DNA of 64,000 bases from Flavobacteriales bacterium UBA6051. GTDB taxonomy: Bacteria > Bacteroidota > Bacteroidia > Flavobacteriales_D > Crocinitomicaceae. A model generated the notes under the pieces. The model did not search any database, had not been told where the DNA came from, and saw only the letters and a list, made by a program, of their open reading frames with translations. The translations under genes were made by a program, and so were the position numbers. Location of the stretch: the NCBI GenBank assembly GCA_002427735.1, contig DIYP01000016.1, positions 186,001 to 250,000 on the forward strand, in the 5' to 3' direction. Below, piece after piece: positions 17,523-26,011 of the stretch. The stretch's first letter is position 1. Each line of letters begins with the position of its first letter.

Positions 17523-19367
17523 ATGTGTGGAATCGTAGCCTATATTGGAGAGAAAGAAGCATACCCTATTATTGTTAAAGGACTTAAAAGACTGGAATAC
17601 AGAGGCTATGATAGCGCCGGTATTGCCTTGTTGAATGAAACAAGTCTGAACATCTATAAAAAGCAGGGTAAAGTAGCCAATTTAGAAGAGTTCACAGAAG
17701 AAAAAGACCGTTCTGGTAATGCAGGGATCGGTCATACGCGTTGGGCAACTCACGGTGCTCCTAACGATGTTAATGCGCATCCACATTACTCCGAAGACGA
17801 AGATTTAGCAATCATTCACAATGGTATCATTGAAAATTATGATGCCATCAAACATCAATTGCTAAATAAGGGGTATACTTTTAGAAGTGAAACCGATACT
17901 GAGGTATTGTGTTATTTGATCAATGATATTCGAAAAAATTCGAAAACGAAACTAGGCGAAGCTGTTCGTCTCGCATTACAACAAGTAATTGGCGCCTACG
18001 CAATTGTGGTTATTTCAAAAAGTGAACCTGACAAAATTATTGCTGCCCGAAAAAGCAGTCCGTTAGTTGTCGGAATTGGTCACGATGGTGATTTTTACCT
18101 CGCATCAGATGCTACTCCAATTGTTGAGTACACCAAAAAAGTAGTGTACATGAACGATGAAGAAATTGCCGTGCTTCGTGCTGGAGAAGAAATGAAACTC
18201 TATGGCATTGATGATGTGGAAAAGACACCATATGTACAAGAGCTTGAGCTTCATCTTGAAGCTTTGGAGAAAGGAGGGTACGATCATTTCATGTTAAAGG
18301 AAATTCACGAGCAACCACGTTCCATTGAAGATTGCTTTAGAGGGCGAATGAACGCTATTCAAGGATGGGTTTCACTTGGTGGAATTAAAGAATATGAGCA
18401 AAAAATGGTGAATTCGAATAGAATCATCATGATTGCTTGTGGAACATCATGGCACGCCTGTCTGGTTGGTGAATATTTATTTGAGGATTTAGCACGCATC
18501 AATGTAGAAGTTGAATACGCGAGTGAATTCAGATACAGAAATCCAATTATAACGGAGAATGACGTTGTCATTGCAGTATCTCAATCGGGAGAAACTGCAG
18601 ACACACTTGCAGCGCTAGAATTAGCAAAGGCAAAAGGTGCAACCATCCTTGGTATATGTAATGTTGTTGGTTCGTCGATTTCTCGAATCACCGATGCTGG
18701 TTCGTACACTCATGCCGGTCCTGAAATTGGCGTTGCCTCTACAAAAGCATTTACTGCTCAGGTAACGGTATTGACACTCATGGCTCTTTCATTGGCGAAG
18801 CGTAAGGGTTCTATTAGTGAATCCAAGTTCAGAACAATGCTTTCTGAGTTAGAAGCAATTCCACAAAAGGTGCAGCAAGTACTGGATAAGAATGACAAGA
18901 TTAAATACATCTCAGCACAATATCAGAATGCGTCAAACGCTTTGTACTTAGGTCGCGGTAGTTCGTTCCCAGTAGCGCTTGAAGGCGCATTAAAGCTGAA
19001 AGAAATTTCATACATACATGCAGAAGGATATCCGGCGGCTGAGATGAAACATGGGCCAATTGCACTTATTGATGAAGCAATGCCTGTTTTTGTGATTGCT
19101 ACAAAAGGGACTTCTTACGAAAAGGTGGTAAGTAATATCCAAGAAGTAAAGGCGCGCAAGGGGAAGATCATTGCTGTAGTAACGGAGGGTGATGTTCAAG
19201 TAACCGCTATTGCGGATCATGTTATTGAAATTCCGGAAACAGACGAGCATTTGGTTCCGTTGCTTGCAACGATTCCGTTTCAGTTATTGTCATACCACAT
19301 AGCAGTGATGCGCAATTGCAACGTTGACCAACCGCGAAACTTAGCGAAATCTGTAACAGTAGAGTAG
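17523..19367 (+). CDS. glmS: Glutamine--fructose-6-phosphate aminotransferase (isomerizing)
   Basis: The 614-residue enzyme starts MCGIVAYIG, so the N-terminal nucleophile C2 is exposed after Met removal. The glutaminase domain shows GHTRWATHG near 73 and GIIENY near 99. Two SIS isomerase domains follow, with ACGTSWHA near 305, SQSGETADTLAAL near 350, CNVVGSSISR near 380 and the C-terminal LAKSVTVE tail. It converts fructose-6-phosphate and glutamine to glucosamine-6-phosphate, the entry to peptidoglycan and LPS sugars. No glmS-ribozyme-like sequence is visible upstream; the gap to the DUF4270 gene is too short for one. Confidence 0.98.
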   Translation: MCGIVAYIGEKEAYPIIVKGLKRLEYRGYDSAGIALLNETSLNIYKKQGKVANLEEFTEEKDRSGNAGIGHTRWATHGAPNDVNAHPHYSEDEDLAIIHNGIIENYDAIKHQLLNKGYTFRSETDTEVLCYLINDIRKNSKTKLGEAVRLALQQVIGAYAIVVISKSEPDKIIAARKSSPLVVGIGHDGDFYLASDATPIVEYTKKVVYMNDEEIAVLRAGEEMKLYGIDDVEKTPYVQELELHLEALEKGGYDHFMLKEIHEQPRSIEDCFRGRMNAIQGWVSLGGIKEYEQKMVNSNRIIMIACGTSWHACLVGEYLFEDLARINVEVEYASEFRYRNPIITENDVVIAVSQSGETADTLAALELAKAKGATILGICNVVGSSISRITDAGSYTHAGPEIGVASTKAFTAQVTVLTLMALSLAKRKGSISESKFRTMLSELEAIPQKVQQVLDKNDKIKYISAQYQNASNALYLGRGSSFPVALEGALKLKEISYIHAEGYPAAEMKHGPIALIDEAMPVFVIATKGTSYEKVVSNIQEVKARKGKIIAVVTEGDVQVTAIADHVIEIPETDEHLVPLLATIPFQLLSYHIAVMRNCNVDQPRNLAKSVTVE

Positions 19368-19450
19368 TTTTTTTACTGTTAATTCTTTCATAACATCTTT
19401 TTAATCTAGGCACAACCAAACTGTCGTAAATTCGCTGAAAATCAGCTATT

Positions 19451-20770
19451 ATGATCAGTCGAAAACTTGTCTTGAAATCCATTGTTGGATTATTATTGTT
19501 CTTAGGAGTTTCAGCTTGTCAGACGCCTGGATGCACAGATCCAATTGCCTGCAACTTCGATCCAAACGCCACTCAAAACAATGGTACTTGTGATTATTCA
19601 TGCCTCGGAAATAATTGCACAGGTGGATACATCATTAAGTCTGGATCCATAACAGCAGATGAAACATGGCCAGCAAGTTGTGTCATCCGAATGGCTGGAA
19701 ATGTTATCATTGAAAATGGTGTGACCGTTACAATTGAACCCGGTGCCATTATTAAAGCTGATAACGGAACAGGATCGTTAGCGACAAATCTAATCGTAGC
19801 ACAAGGTGGTCAACTAATTGCCAATGGCACAGCAACCCAACCGATTATTTTCACATCGATAAATGATGATATTCAACTAGGAGCGACTTCTGGGTCTAAC
19901 CTGACCATTCAGGATGTCGGTTTGTGGGGAGGAGTAATAATTCTCGGAAATGCCCCCATTTCTGACCCGAATAATCTTCAAACGAGCAATGTTGAAGGAC
20001 TTCTTCCAGGGAATTCCTATAGCGAGTATGGTGGTAATGATCCACTAGACAATTCAGGAAGTATGAATTATGTTTCCATTCGACATGGAGGAACACTCAT
20101 CGGTGCAGGTAATGAGGTCAATGGTTTAACTTTAGCCGCAGTTGGTTCAGGTACCCAAATCTCCAATATTGAAATCTTTGCAACACTTGATGATGGAATT
20201 GAATTCTTTGGAGGTACCGTAAATGTTAGCAATATCGCAGTAGGTATTTTTGGTGATGATGGTATTGACATTGATCAAGGCTATGATGGTGCGGTAGATA
20301 ATTTTATTGTTTGTAAACGTGATCAATATAGCGACGAGGGACTGGAAGTTGACGGGCCAGAAGGCTCGCTCAATACGAATGGGATGTTCTCTCTAACAAA
20401 CGGTACTATCATCAATGATCAAGGAAACGAAGTGAACGCTGATTTCAAATCCGGCGCCCAGGGTTCTGTCTCCAATACCATTATTAATGGAAACATAAAA
20501 CTAAGAGCGTCTTACACAAATAATTGTAATACAGCGAGTACGGATGCACTTACGAACGTAATTAACGGAAGTCCGGTGTTGGTCTTTAACGGTTGCCAAT
20601 TTACCACAGTAAATGTCTATACGCAATCGTATGATGCCGGTAACGGCACTTGTCCAGTTCCAACTTCCGACCAGAACAGTGCATTGAGTACGATTCAAAA
20701 TGGAAGTGCAACAGGTGCTGATATGAGCGCATTTGGCTGGACGTGGTTATCAGCTAATGGCTACTTCTAA
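19451..20770 (+). CDS. Surface lipoprotein with right-handed-helix-like repeats and a GCTDPxACNFDPNAT motif
   Basis: A lipoprotein signal ends at LGVSAC (about residue 23). It is followed by the Bacteroidota Cys motif GCTDPIACNFDPNATQNN...GTCDY, which usually occurs as a short repeat in secreted proteins and here is present once. The next 350 residues contain repeated short beta strands (VIIENGVTVTIEPGAIIKA, LIVAQGGQLIANGTATQPI, then GGVIILGNAPI) suggesting a parallel beta-helix. The C-terminal half resembles multi-domain outer-membrane lipoproteins of this phylum with PAS-like AFGWTWLSANGYF at the end. I infer a surface location; the ligand is unknown. Confidence 0.78.
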   Translation: MISRKLVLKSIVGLLLFLGVSACQTPGCTDPIACNFDPNATQNNGTCDYSCLGNNCTGGYIIKSGSITADETWPASCVIRMAGNVIIENGVTVTIEPGAIIKADNGTGSLATNLIVAQGGQLIANGTATQPIIFTSINDDIQLGATSGSNLTIQDVGLWGGVIILGNAPISDPNNLQTSNVEGLLPGNSYSEYGGNDPLDNSGSMNYVSIRHGGTLIGAGNEVNGLTLAAVGSGTQISNIEIFATLDDGIEFFGGTVNVSNIAVGIFGDDGIDIDQGYDGAVDNFIVCKRDQYSDEGLEVDGPEGSLNTNGMFSLTNGTIINDQGNEVNADFKSGAQGSVSNTIINGNIKLRASYTNNCNTASTDALTNVINGSPVLVFNGCQFTTVNVYTQSYDAGNGTCPVPTSDQNSALSTIQNGSATGADMSAFGWTWLSANGYF

Positions 20771-20794
20771 CACTACTTTTTGTACCTTTCCTAA

Positions 20795-21142
20795 ATGAAA
20801 AATATTGAAGGGAAGCACGACCGTTTTTTTGCTGATGTTTACGATGTAGTTCGACTAATTCCAAAGGGACGAGTTACCTCTTACGGAGCAATTGCGCGAT
20901 ACTTGGGCACACCACGTTCGAGTCGGGTTGTGGGATGGGCCATGAATGGTGCTGGAGTCTACCCTGATGTCCCTGCACATCGCGTGGTGAATCGAAATGG
21001 ACTTCTATCAGGAAAAATGCATTTCGCCACTCCTACGATGATGGAAGAATTACTCAAAAATGAAGGGATTGAAGTGAAAGATGACAAAATCCTCAATTTC
21101 AAATCGCATTACTGGGATCCAAATAAAGAACTAGCCCTTTAA
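20795..21142 (+). CDS. Alkyltransferase-like (ATL) DNA-binding protein, MGMT family without catalytic Cys
   Basis: This 115-residue protein is a stand-alone MGMT DNA-binding domain. The nucleotide-flipping Tyr (Y30 in VTSYGAIA) and the Arg finger (R44 in SRVVGWAM) are present, but the active-site PCHR motif reads PAHR, with A61 in place of the acceptor Cys. ATL proteins bind O6-alkylguanine without repairing it and flag it for nucleotide excision repair. In E. coli the same position is Trp; Ala at this position is also found in the family. The gene ends in a 4-base overlap with the stop of the convergent lipoprotein gene. Confidence 0.88.
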   Translation: MKNIEGKHDRFFADVYDVVRLIPKGRVTSYGAIARYLGTPRSSRVVGWAMNGAGVYPDVPAHRVVNRNGLLSGKMHFATPTMMEELLKNEGIEVKDDKILNFKSHYWDPNKELAL

Positions 21143-21390
21143 TCTTCAAAAACCTGCTTGAGAAATAATTCCTCGTTCCCTGAAACTTTTGCCAGGAAGT
21201 TAATTTCATTTTTGATGGACTCCATCTCGTTAACGAGTTCTTCATTTGATACAACAGAATAGCTTTGCTCCACGAGTGCAAGTTGATTTCTCAAAGCAAG
21301 CCCCTGAACAAGGCATTCCTCGTATTCAGATGTGCAAGATGTCATGAGTCCGCCGATTGTAAGTAGTAGCAGTACAGTCAATAGCTTCAT
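21139..21390 (-). CDS. Small lipoprotein, probable coiled coil
   Basis: The ATG at 21390 gives an 83-residue protein with a lipoprotein signal ending LMTSC at about residue 19; a longer frame from 21405 adds five residues before the signal and is less likely. The mature 64 residues are mostly helical, with heptad-like Leu/Val/Ile spacing between about 30 and 80 and many Glu residues. Function is unknown. It converges on and overlaps the ATL gene by four bases. Confidence 0.6.
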   Translation of the reverse strand: MKLLTVLLLLTIGGLMTSCTSEYEECLVQGLALRNQLALVEQSYSVVSNEELVNEMESIKNEINFLAKVSGNEELFLKQVFED

Positions 21391-21545
21391 GATACAAAGA
21401 TACAACAGGCACCTTTTTCACTACAAATTCTTTGATAATTGAACAATGTGCAATATTAATCAATGCAACAAAAATATTCGTAGATGATGAATGAAGCATT
21501 CAATTTAATTAGTGGTCGTTCCTCCAAAGATTGTAATTTAGCAAT

Positions 21546-22547
21546 GTGATTTTTGTTTCAGGAGGAACCGGACTTTTGGGAGCTCATCTTTTGTTTCAGT
21601 TGACTGAAAATTCGGTCTCTATTCGCGCCATTTATCGCTCCGACGAAAAGTTGAAACAAACTGAACGCCTATTCCAATACTATGACCCTGATAATGGCGC
21701 ACAGCGCTTTGCCTCTATCGATTGGATAAAAGGAAATATTCTCGACATCCCTTTCCTTGAGGAAGTGATGGAAGGTTGCTCATATGTTTATCATTGTGCA
21801 GCGCTCGTTTCTTTTCACCGTAGAGATTTTAATACCCTCATACGAGTTAATCGTGAAGGAACGGCAAACATGGTAAATGTAGCACTTGGAAAGAATGTTG
21901 TTAAGTTTTGCCATGTAAGTTCTACGGCCGCCATTGGCGGAAGTGAAGGTGATTTGATCGATGAAAAAACACCATGGAAAAACACTCCGACCACAAGTGG
22001 CTACAGTGTATCCAAATATTCAGCAGAAAAAGAAGTATGGCGGGCAATTGAGGAAGGTTTAAACGCCGTCATTGTTAACCCATGTGTCATTGTAGGCGCC
22101 GGTAATTGGAATGATAGTTCACTAACCTTATTTAGAACACTTAACAAAGGGGTAAGTTTCTATCCTCCTGGCTCTAACGCAACTGTTGATGCACGGGATG
22201 TTGCGGAAATTATGATTCGACTTATGGACTCCGATATTTCAGCAGAGCGGTTTCTCTGTATTGGCAGTAATCAGTCGTTTCAGACGCTAATGGAAGAAAT
22301 CGCAGAACAGCTGAATGTAAAAAAGCCAACGCGAAAAGCTAGCAGATTCATGGTAAATTCCGCTCGACGAATTCTATACTTCTTCTTTCTTTTTTCTTCT
22401 CGTAGATCATCTATGACGAAAGAAACAGTGAATAGTCTCTTTGGAAATAGAAAATATGATAACAGTAAGATTCGTAAAGCGCTTGACTTCAAGTTCCGGA
22501 GTTTAGAGGCCTCTGTCGGCAATGCCATTAAAGGCAGAATACACTAG
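21546..22547 (+). CDS. NAD(P)-dependent epimerase/dehydratase (extended SDR)
   Basis: The nucleotide-binding motif GGTGLLG is at residues 6-12 and the catalytic YxxxK appears as YSVSKYSAEK near 150, with VNPCVIVGAGN after it. This is the extended SDR fold found in sugar-nucleotide epimerases and dihydroflavonol-reductase-like enzymes. The start is a GTG at 21546; an in-frame stop at 21534 rules out anything further upstream, and the overlapping ATG is out of frame and closes at once. TAATTTAG just before the start resembles a -7 box, so the mRNA may be nearly leaderless. The C-terminal 60 residues are Arg/Lys and Phe rich and might contact the membrane. The substrate cannot be told. Confidence 0.85.
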   Translation: MIFVSGGTGLLGAHLLFQLTENSVSIRAIYRSDEKLKQTERLFQYYDPDNGAQRFASIDWIKGNILDIPFLEEVMEGCSYVYHCAALVSFHRRDFNTLIRVNREGTANMVNVALGKNVVKFCHVSSTAAIGGSEGDLIDEKTPWKNTPTTSGYSVSKYSAEKEVWRAIEEGLNAVIVNPCVIVGAGNWNDSSLTLFRTLNKGVSFYPPGSNATVDARDVAEIMIRLMDSDISAERFLCIGSNQSFQTLMEEIAEQLNVKKPTRKASRFMVNSARRILYFFFLFSSRRSSMTKETVNSLFGNRKYDNSKIRKALDFKFRSLEASVGNAIKGRIH

Positions 22548-23435
22548 CTAATCGAAAAATTCATAATTCTTGAAGCGCAGAATCATCATAAAACCTGTGC
22601 TTACTTGTCGCGTAATTACTGTGGCCAATAATCGCGATTTACTATTATAAATGATTTGAATATCGGTAGTAAACACACCGTTTTTGTACAGGTGTTTTTC
22701 AATGAGGTTACCCAACTCGTCATACTTAAAAAGCATCTCCTCCATGTATCCTTCCTGGCGATTACTGGCCTTTCGAATAGCAGCTAGTTTTCCTTGTTCG
22801 TTGTATTCATAGGAATAAGTGTAGATGGTAGAAGTCATTTTGATCCGCTCTGTTCTTTCCACTAAATACCCAAGCTCATTGTAATTAAAAAACTCATCGA
22901 GATAAGGCAAATCATAGTTGTTATACCTTGTCCGTTTGGTTTGCTTGTCAAAATCAGCATATGTGCTTCTTTCTTGATTAAACGTGAGCGATCGCGAAAT
23001 CATGTTACTTGAGGAATCGATATAATCGCGGGTATATTCCTCATAAATCACCCTACCTAAGCTGTCATAATCATAATGAACCGAAGTGAAGCCCTCACTA
23101 TCCGTTTTTCGATGCACAATCAAATTATTCAACGCATCATATTCATACTGATTCCATGTTGTATCCTTGGTGCCGTCATCCTTTCTTGTTTCAAATGTCG
23201 AAATGAGGTGTCCCTCTCGATCGAATTCATAGGAATATTTGTACTTGGTATCACGCATCAATTCACCTTGTTTCTTATAAACAAAGTAGCCTTCCAAACG
23301 CTTCAGCTTATTCTCCTTGACAAACGTTTCATTGAAGAAAGGCTTGTCTGTAAAAGCTTCACCCATGCGGTTATCAAGAACCTGAGAAAAAGCATTAACG
23401 GCAAAAAGTACGAAAAGAATAAGGATGTATTTCAC
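22548..23435 (-). CDS. Secreted YD/RHS-like repeat protein
   Basis: A signal peptide (AVNAFSQ) precedes about 275 residues built of loosely repeated 20-residue units with Y-x-Y-D/N-x-x-G-x-L cores, for example YEYDALNNLIVHR, YDYDSLGRVIYEE, YEYNEQGKLAAIR and FKYDELGNLIEKH. These are YD repeats, the building blocks of RHS shells and toxin carriers. Here the protein is short, has no toxin domain, and ends shortly after the last repeat, so a small surface or periplasmic carbohydrate-binding role is more likely than a toxin. Its stop codon abuts the stop of the convergent epimerase gene. Confidence 0.72.
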   Translation of the reverse strand: MKYILILFVLFAVNAFSQVLDNRMGEAFTDKPFFNETFVKENKLKRLEGYFVYKKQGELMRDTKYKYSYEFDREGHLISTFETRKDDGTKDTTWNQYEYDALNNLIVHRKTDSEGFTSVHYDYDSLGRVIYEEYTRDYIDSSSNMISRSLTFNQERSTYADFDKQTKRTRYNNYDLPYLDEFFNYNELGYLVERTERIKMTSTIYTYSYEYNEQGKLAAIRKASNRQEGYMEEMLFKYDELGNLIEKHLYKNGVFTTDIQIIYNSKSRLLATVITRQVSTGFMMILRFKNYEFFD

Positions 23436-23498
23436 CAGACAAAGAAACGAAATAAGGAAACCAAACCCATTGGTTGGTAAAAATGTTATTAAATCTAC

Positions 23499-25511
23499 TT
23501 ATTGAATAACCTGTTTCAGCGCTTCCGTTACATCTGAAGTGGGTAGAAAACAGGTCCCTTCGGTACAGACATGGATCATTGTTTCCTCCTGTCGCTCTTT
23601 ATGTTCAAATATGGGCAACGTAGAATCTCCGGTACTCCGAGCTACTAATACTTTCGGCGAACGTAAGCTTCTTACGTCACTTGTTACTTGCTGGTCATCT
23701 CCAAGAATAACAAACTCATAGAACCCGTAAACAAAATGATTCAAGAGCATCCCCCAATTTGAATAACCGGAACCATACATCTCCATCCCATCATATACAT
23801 TGGCTAACATTTGTTTTGCCATATTTATGTAGCTGGGATCATGAAAGTACTTTCCAAGATAAAATAGGTTTCTTGCCATCACCGAGTTACTCGATGGAAT
23901 AACATTGTCATTTATTTCCATCTTACGCGCAATCAATTCTGTATCCTGTGCGGTAAAGAAAAACATCCCAGAATTTGCATCATAGAAGTGCTTTTCAACG
24001 TATGTAACAAGTTGCTTAGAACGATGCAGCCAGTCCTCATCGAAAGTCATTTCGTACAACGCTATAAAAGCGGCAATTACATGCGAGTAATCTTCCAGAA
24101 AGCCATCGATGGAAGAAACTCCTTTCTTATAGCTTCTCCAAAGACTTCCATCTTCTTTCATCTGATGTTCAAGTAACCATTTCGCATTACGAAGAGCTAG
24201 CAATTTAAAATGGTCATTTTCGAAAGCTACATAAGCATCGCAAAGCCCTTTGAGCGCCATTGCATTCCACGATGTCAAACACTTATCATCCAATCCAGGA
24301 CGCACGCGTCCGGAACGTGCACTCAAAAGCAAATCATTTACTTTGTCAACTTTAAGGCTTAACTCTTCTTGCTCCCAGTTCATCTTTTCAGCAAAGGCCT
24401 TGTCTGATTCAACTCTAAGGAGAATATAATTCCCATCCTCCCAATATCCACGCTGATTCAAGGAGTAATAGTCTTTTACCCATTTATAATCCTTTCCGAG
24501 AACTTCTTCTAATTCCTGTGTTTTCCAAACGTAAAACTTCCCTTCTACCCCTTCACTATCAGCATCGAGTGCAGCATAAAAAGCTCCACTTTCATCCAAC
24601 ATCTCACGCTCCATCCATTCAACCGTTTGCTCAATCACCTTTTTATACATCGGCTTTTTAAAGTTTCGGTATCCTTGAGCATAAAGACTGAGGAGCTGAC
24701 CATTGTCATACAGCATCTTTTCAAAATGCGGTACTTTCCATAACATATCAACGGAATAACGAGAAAATCCACCACCCACCTGGTCGTAGATTCCTCCCAT
24801 TGCCATTTTATCGAGTGATAGTTCAACGTACGATTCTACCGTTTCATCACCTTCATTCAGAGCATAATCAAGCAAAAACTCAAAGTTGCTAGGAAGTGGA
24901 AATTTTGGAGCGCGGCTGTTCCCACCCTGTTGACGATCAAAGTTTTTTGACCAACGCAGCATGAGCTCCTGAAGTTTCTTTTCTTCGAAGATAAAGTTTG
25001 ATTGTTTCTGCGTGATCAACTCACTAGCGGCCACACCCTTTTTTAAGTTTTCACCATATTCGACTAACTTTTCTTCTTCATTCTCAAAAGCATGTTGCAA
25101 AGAGCGTAGAATATGCATCCAATTCTCTTTCTGGAAATACGTGCCACCATACACAGGACTTCCATCTGGCATTGTAAAACAATTTAGCGGCCACCCGCCT
25201 TGTTGGGTCATTAATTGAACTGCCGTCATGTACACCTGATCAACATCTGGCCGTTCCTCTCGGTCTACCTTCACATTGATAAAGAACTTATTCATTAGTG
25301 CCGCTACCTCTTCATCTTCAAATGACTCATGCTCCATTACATGACACCAATGGCATGACGAATAACCAACACTAATAAGTACCAGTTTATTTTCTCGCTT
25401 TGCGCGCTCAAAGACATCTTCGGACCATGCCACCCAATTCACAGGATTATGCGCATGTTGCAGCAAATAAGGTGACGATTCACGAATAAGGTCATTTGTA
25501 TATTTTTCCAT
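23499..25511 (-). CDS. Thioredoxin-domain protein of the YyaL/SSP411 family (DUF255)
   Basis: The 670-residue protein begins with the DUF255 thioredoxin-like domain: NPVNWVAWSEDVFERAK, then SYSSCHWCHVME with C53 and C56 forming a CxxC, and DREERPDVDQVYM near 83. The remaining 500 residues form an (alpha/alpha)6-barrel of the kind seen in cellobiose/N-acylglucosamine epimerases, with GGIYDQVGGGFSRYSVD and PHFEKMLYDNGQL typical of the family. It has no signal peptide. Family members are widespread, including human SPATA20, but have no established activity. A separate transcriptional unit is likely, since a terminator lies upstream of its start. Confidence 0.9.
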   Translation of the reverse strand: MEKYTNDLIRESSPYLLQHAHNPVNWVAWSEDVFERAKRENKLVLISVGYSSCHWCHVMEHESFEDEEVAALMNKFFINVKVDREERPDVDQVYMTAVQLMTQQGGWPLNCFTMPDGSPVYGGTYFQKENWMHILRSLQHAFENEEEKLVEYGENLKKGVAASELITQKQSNFIFEEKKLQELMLRWSKNFDRQQGGNSRAPKFPLPSNFEFLLDYALNEGDETVESYVELSLDKMAMGGIYDQVGGGFSRYSVDMLWKVPHFEKMLYDNGQLLSLYAQGYRNFKKPMYKKVIEQTVEWMEREMLDESGAFYAALDADSEGVEGKFYVWKTQELEEVLGKDYKWVKDYYSLNQRGYWEDGNYILLRVESDKAFAEKMNWEQEELSLKVDKVNDLLLSARSGRVRPGLDDKCLTSWNAMALKGLCDAYVAFENDHFKLLALRNAKWLLEHQMKEDGSLWRSYKKGVSSIDGFLEDYSHVIAAFIALYEMTFDEDWLHRSKQLVTYVEKHFYDANSGMFFFTAQDTELIARKMEINDNVIPSSNSVMARNLFYLGKYFHDPSYINMAKQMLANVYDGMEMYGSGYSNWGMLLNHFVYGFYEFVILGDDQQVTSDVRSLRSPKVLVARSTGDSTLPIFEHKERQEETMIHVCTEGTCFLPTSDVTEALKQVIQ

Positions 25512-25521
25512 TCTATTCCAT

Positions 25522-25547
25522 AAAAAAAGCTATCCATCTGGATAGCT
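25522..25547 (-). terminator. Rho-independent terminator of the small lipoprotein gene
   Basis: Read on the minus strand, AGCTATCC pairs with GGATAGCT around a 4-base loop, followed by seven T residues. It lies between the 73-residue lipoprotein stop and the YyaL gene start. Confidence 0.88.
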
Positions 25548-25568
25548 CAAGTAAAATAAGTTTGACTA

Positions 25569-25790
25569 TCAATCAATTGAACAGGCAACAATACTTGTTG
25601 GATTCTCCTGTTGTAATAAAAACTCATCTGAGGCACATGCAGCGGTCGCCGCTTCTTCTGACATTTGATATTGAAAAGAAGTGTTTGGTTGACCATCCAA
25701 TGTACAGGAGCAATTGTATTCTTTTTTACAAGAGGCAAGCGCCAATACGGCCAATGCTGAAACTGCTCCAATTTTAACAAAATTCTTCAT
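25569..25790 (-). CDS. Small lipoprotein
   Basis: The 73-residue product has a lipoprotein signal ending LALASC (about residue 21) and then KKEYNCSC, the charged start common in Bacteroidota lipoproteins. The mature part is about 50 residues with four more Cys residues (NCSC, AAC, VAC) that may form two disulfides. No known domain was recognised. It has its own terminator and a TAACTTTA element upstream on the minus strand, so it is probably a single-gene unit. Confidence 0.72.
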   Translation of the reverse strand: MKNFVKIGAVSALAVLALASCKKEYNCSCTLDGQPNTSFQYQMSEEAATAACASDEFLLQQENPTSIVACSID

Positions 25791-26011
25791 TCGATGCGTT
25801 TTATAGGTTTGTTCTTAAAGTTACATTATTCTGGTAAGCACCCCATATAATCGATTAAAAAAATCATTTTTGATCTGTAAATGAGCTTCAACGAAAAACA
25901 AATCTTCATGTTTAGCTGAGTTATCCCCTGTTAACTTTTGATAAATAGTGCTAGACGGTATTCGTTTTACATCTCTCAAAGCTTAATTTTACAAGATTCT
26001 ACGTAAGAACT

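Noticed and set aside
19354..19382. Palindrome at the end of glmS
   Set aside because: The arms (AACAGTA / TACTGTT) flank a T-rich loop rather than preceding a T tract, so it does not look like a terminator.
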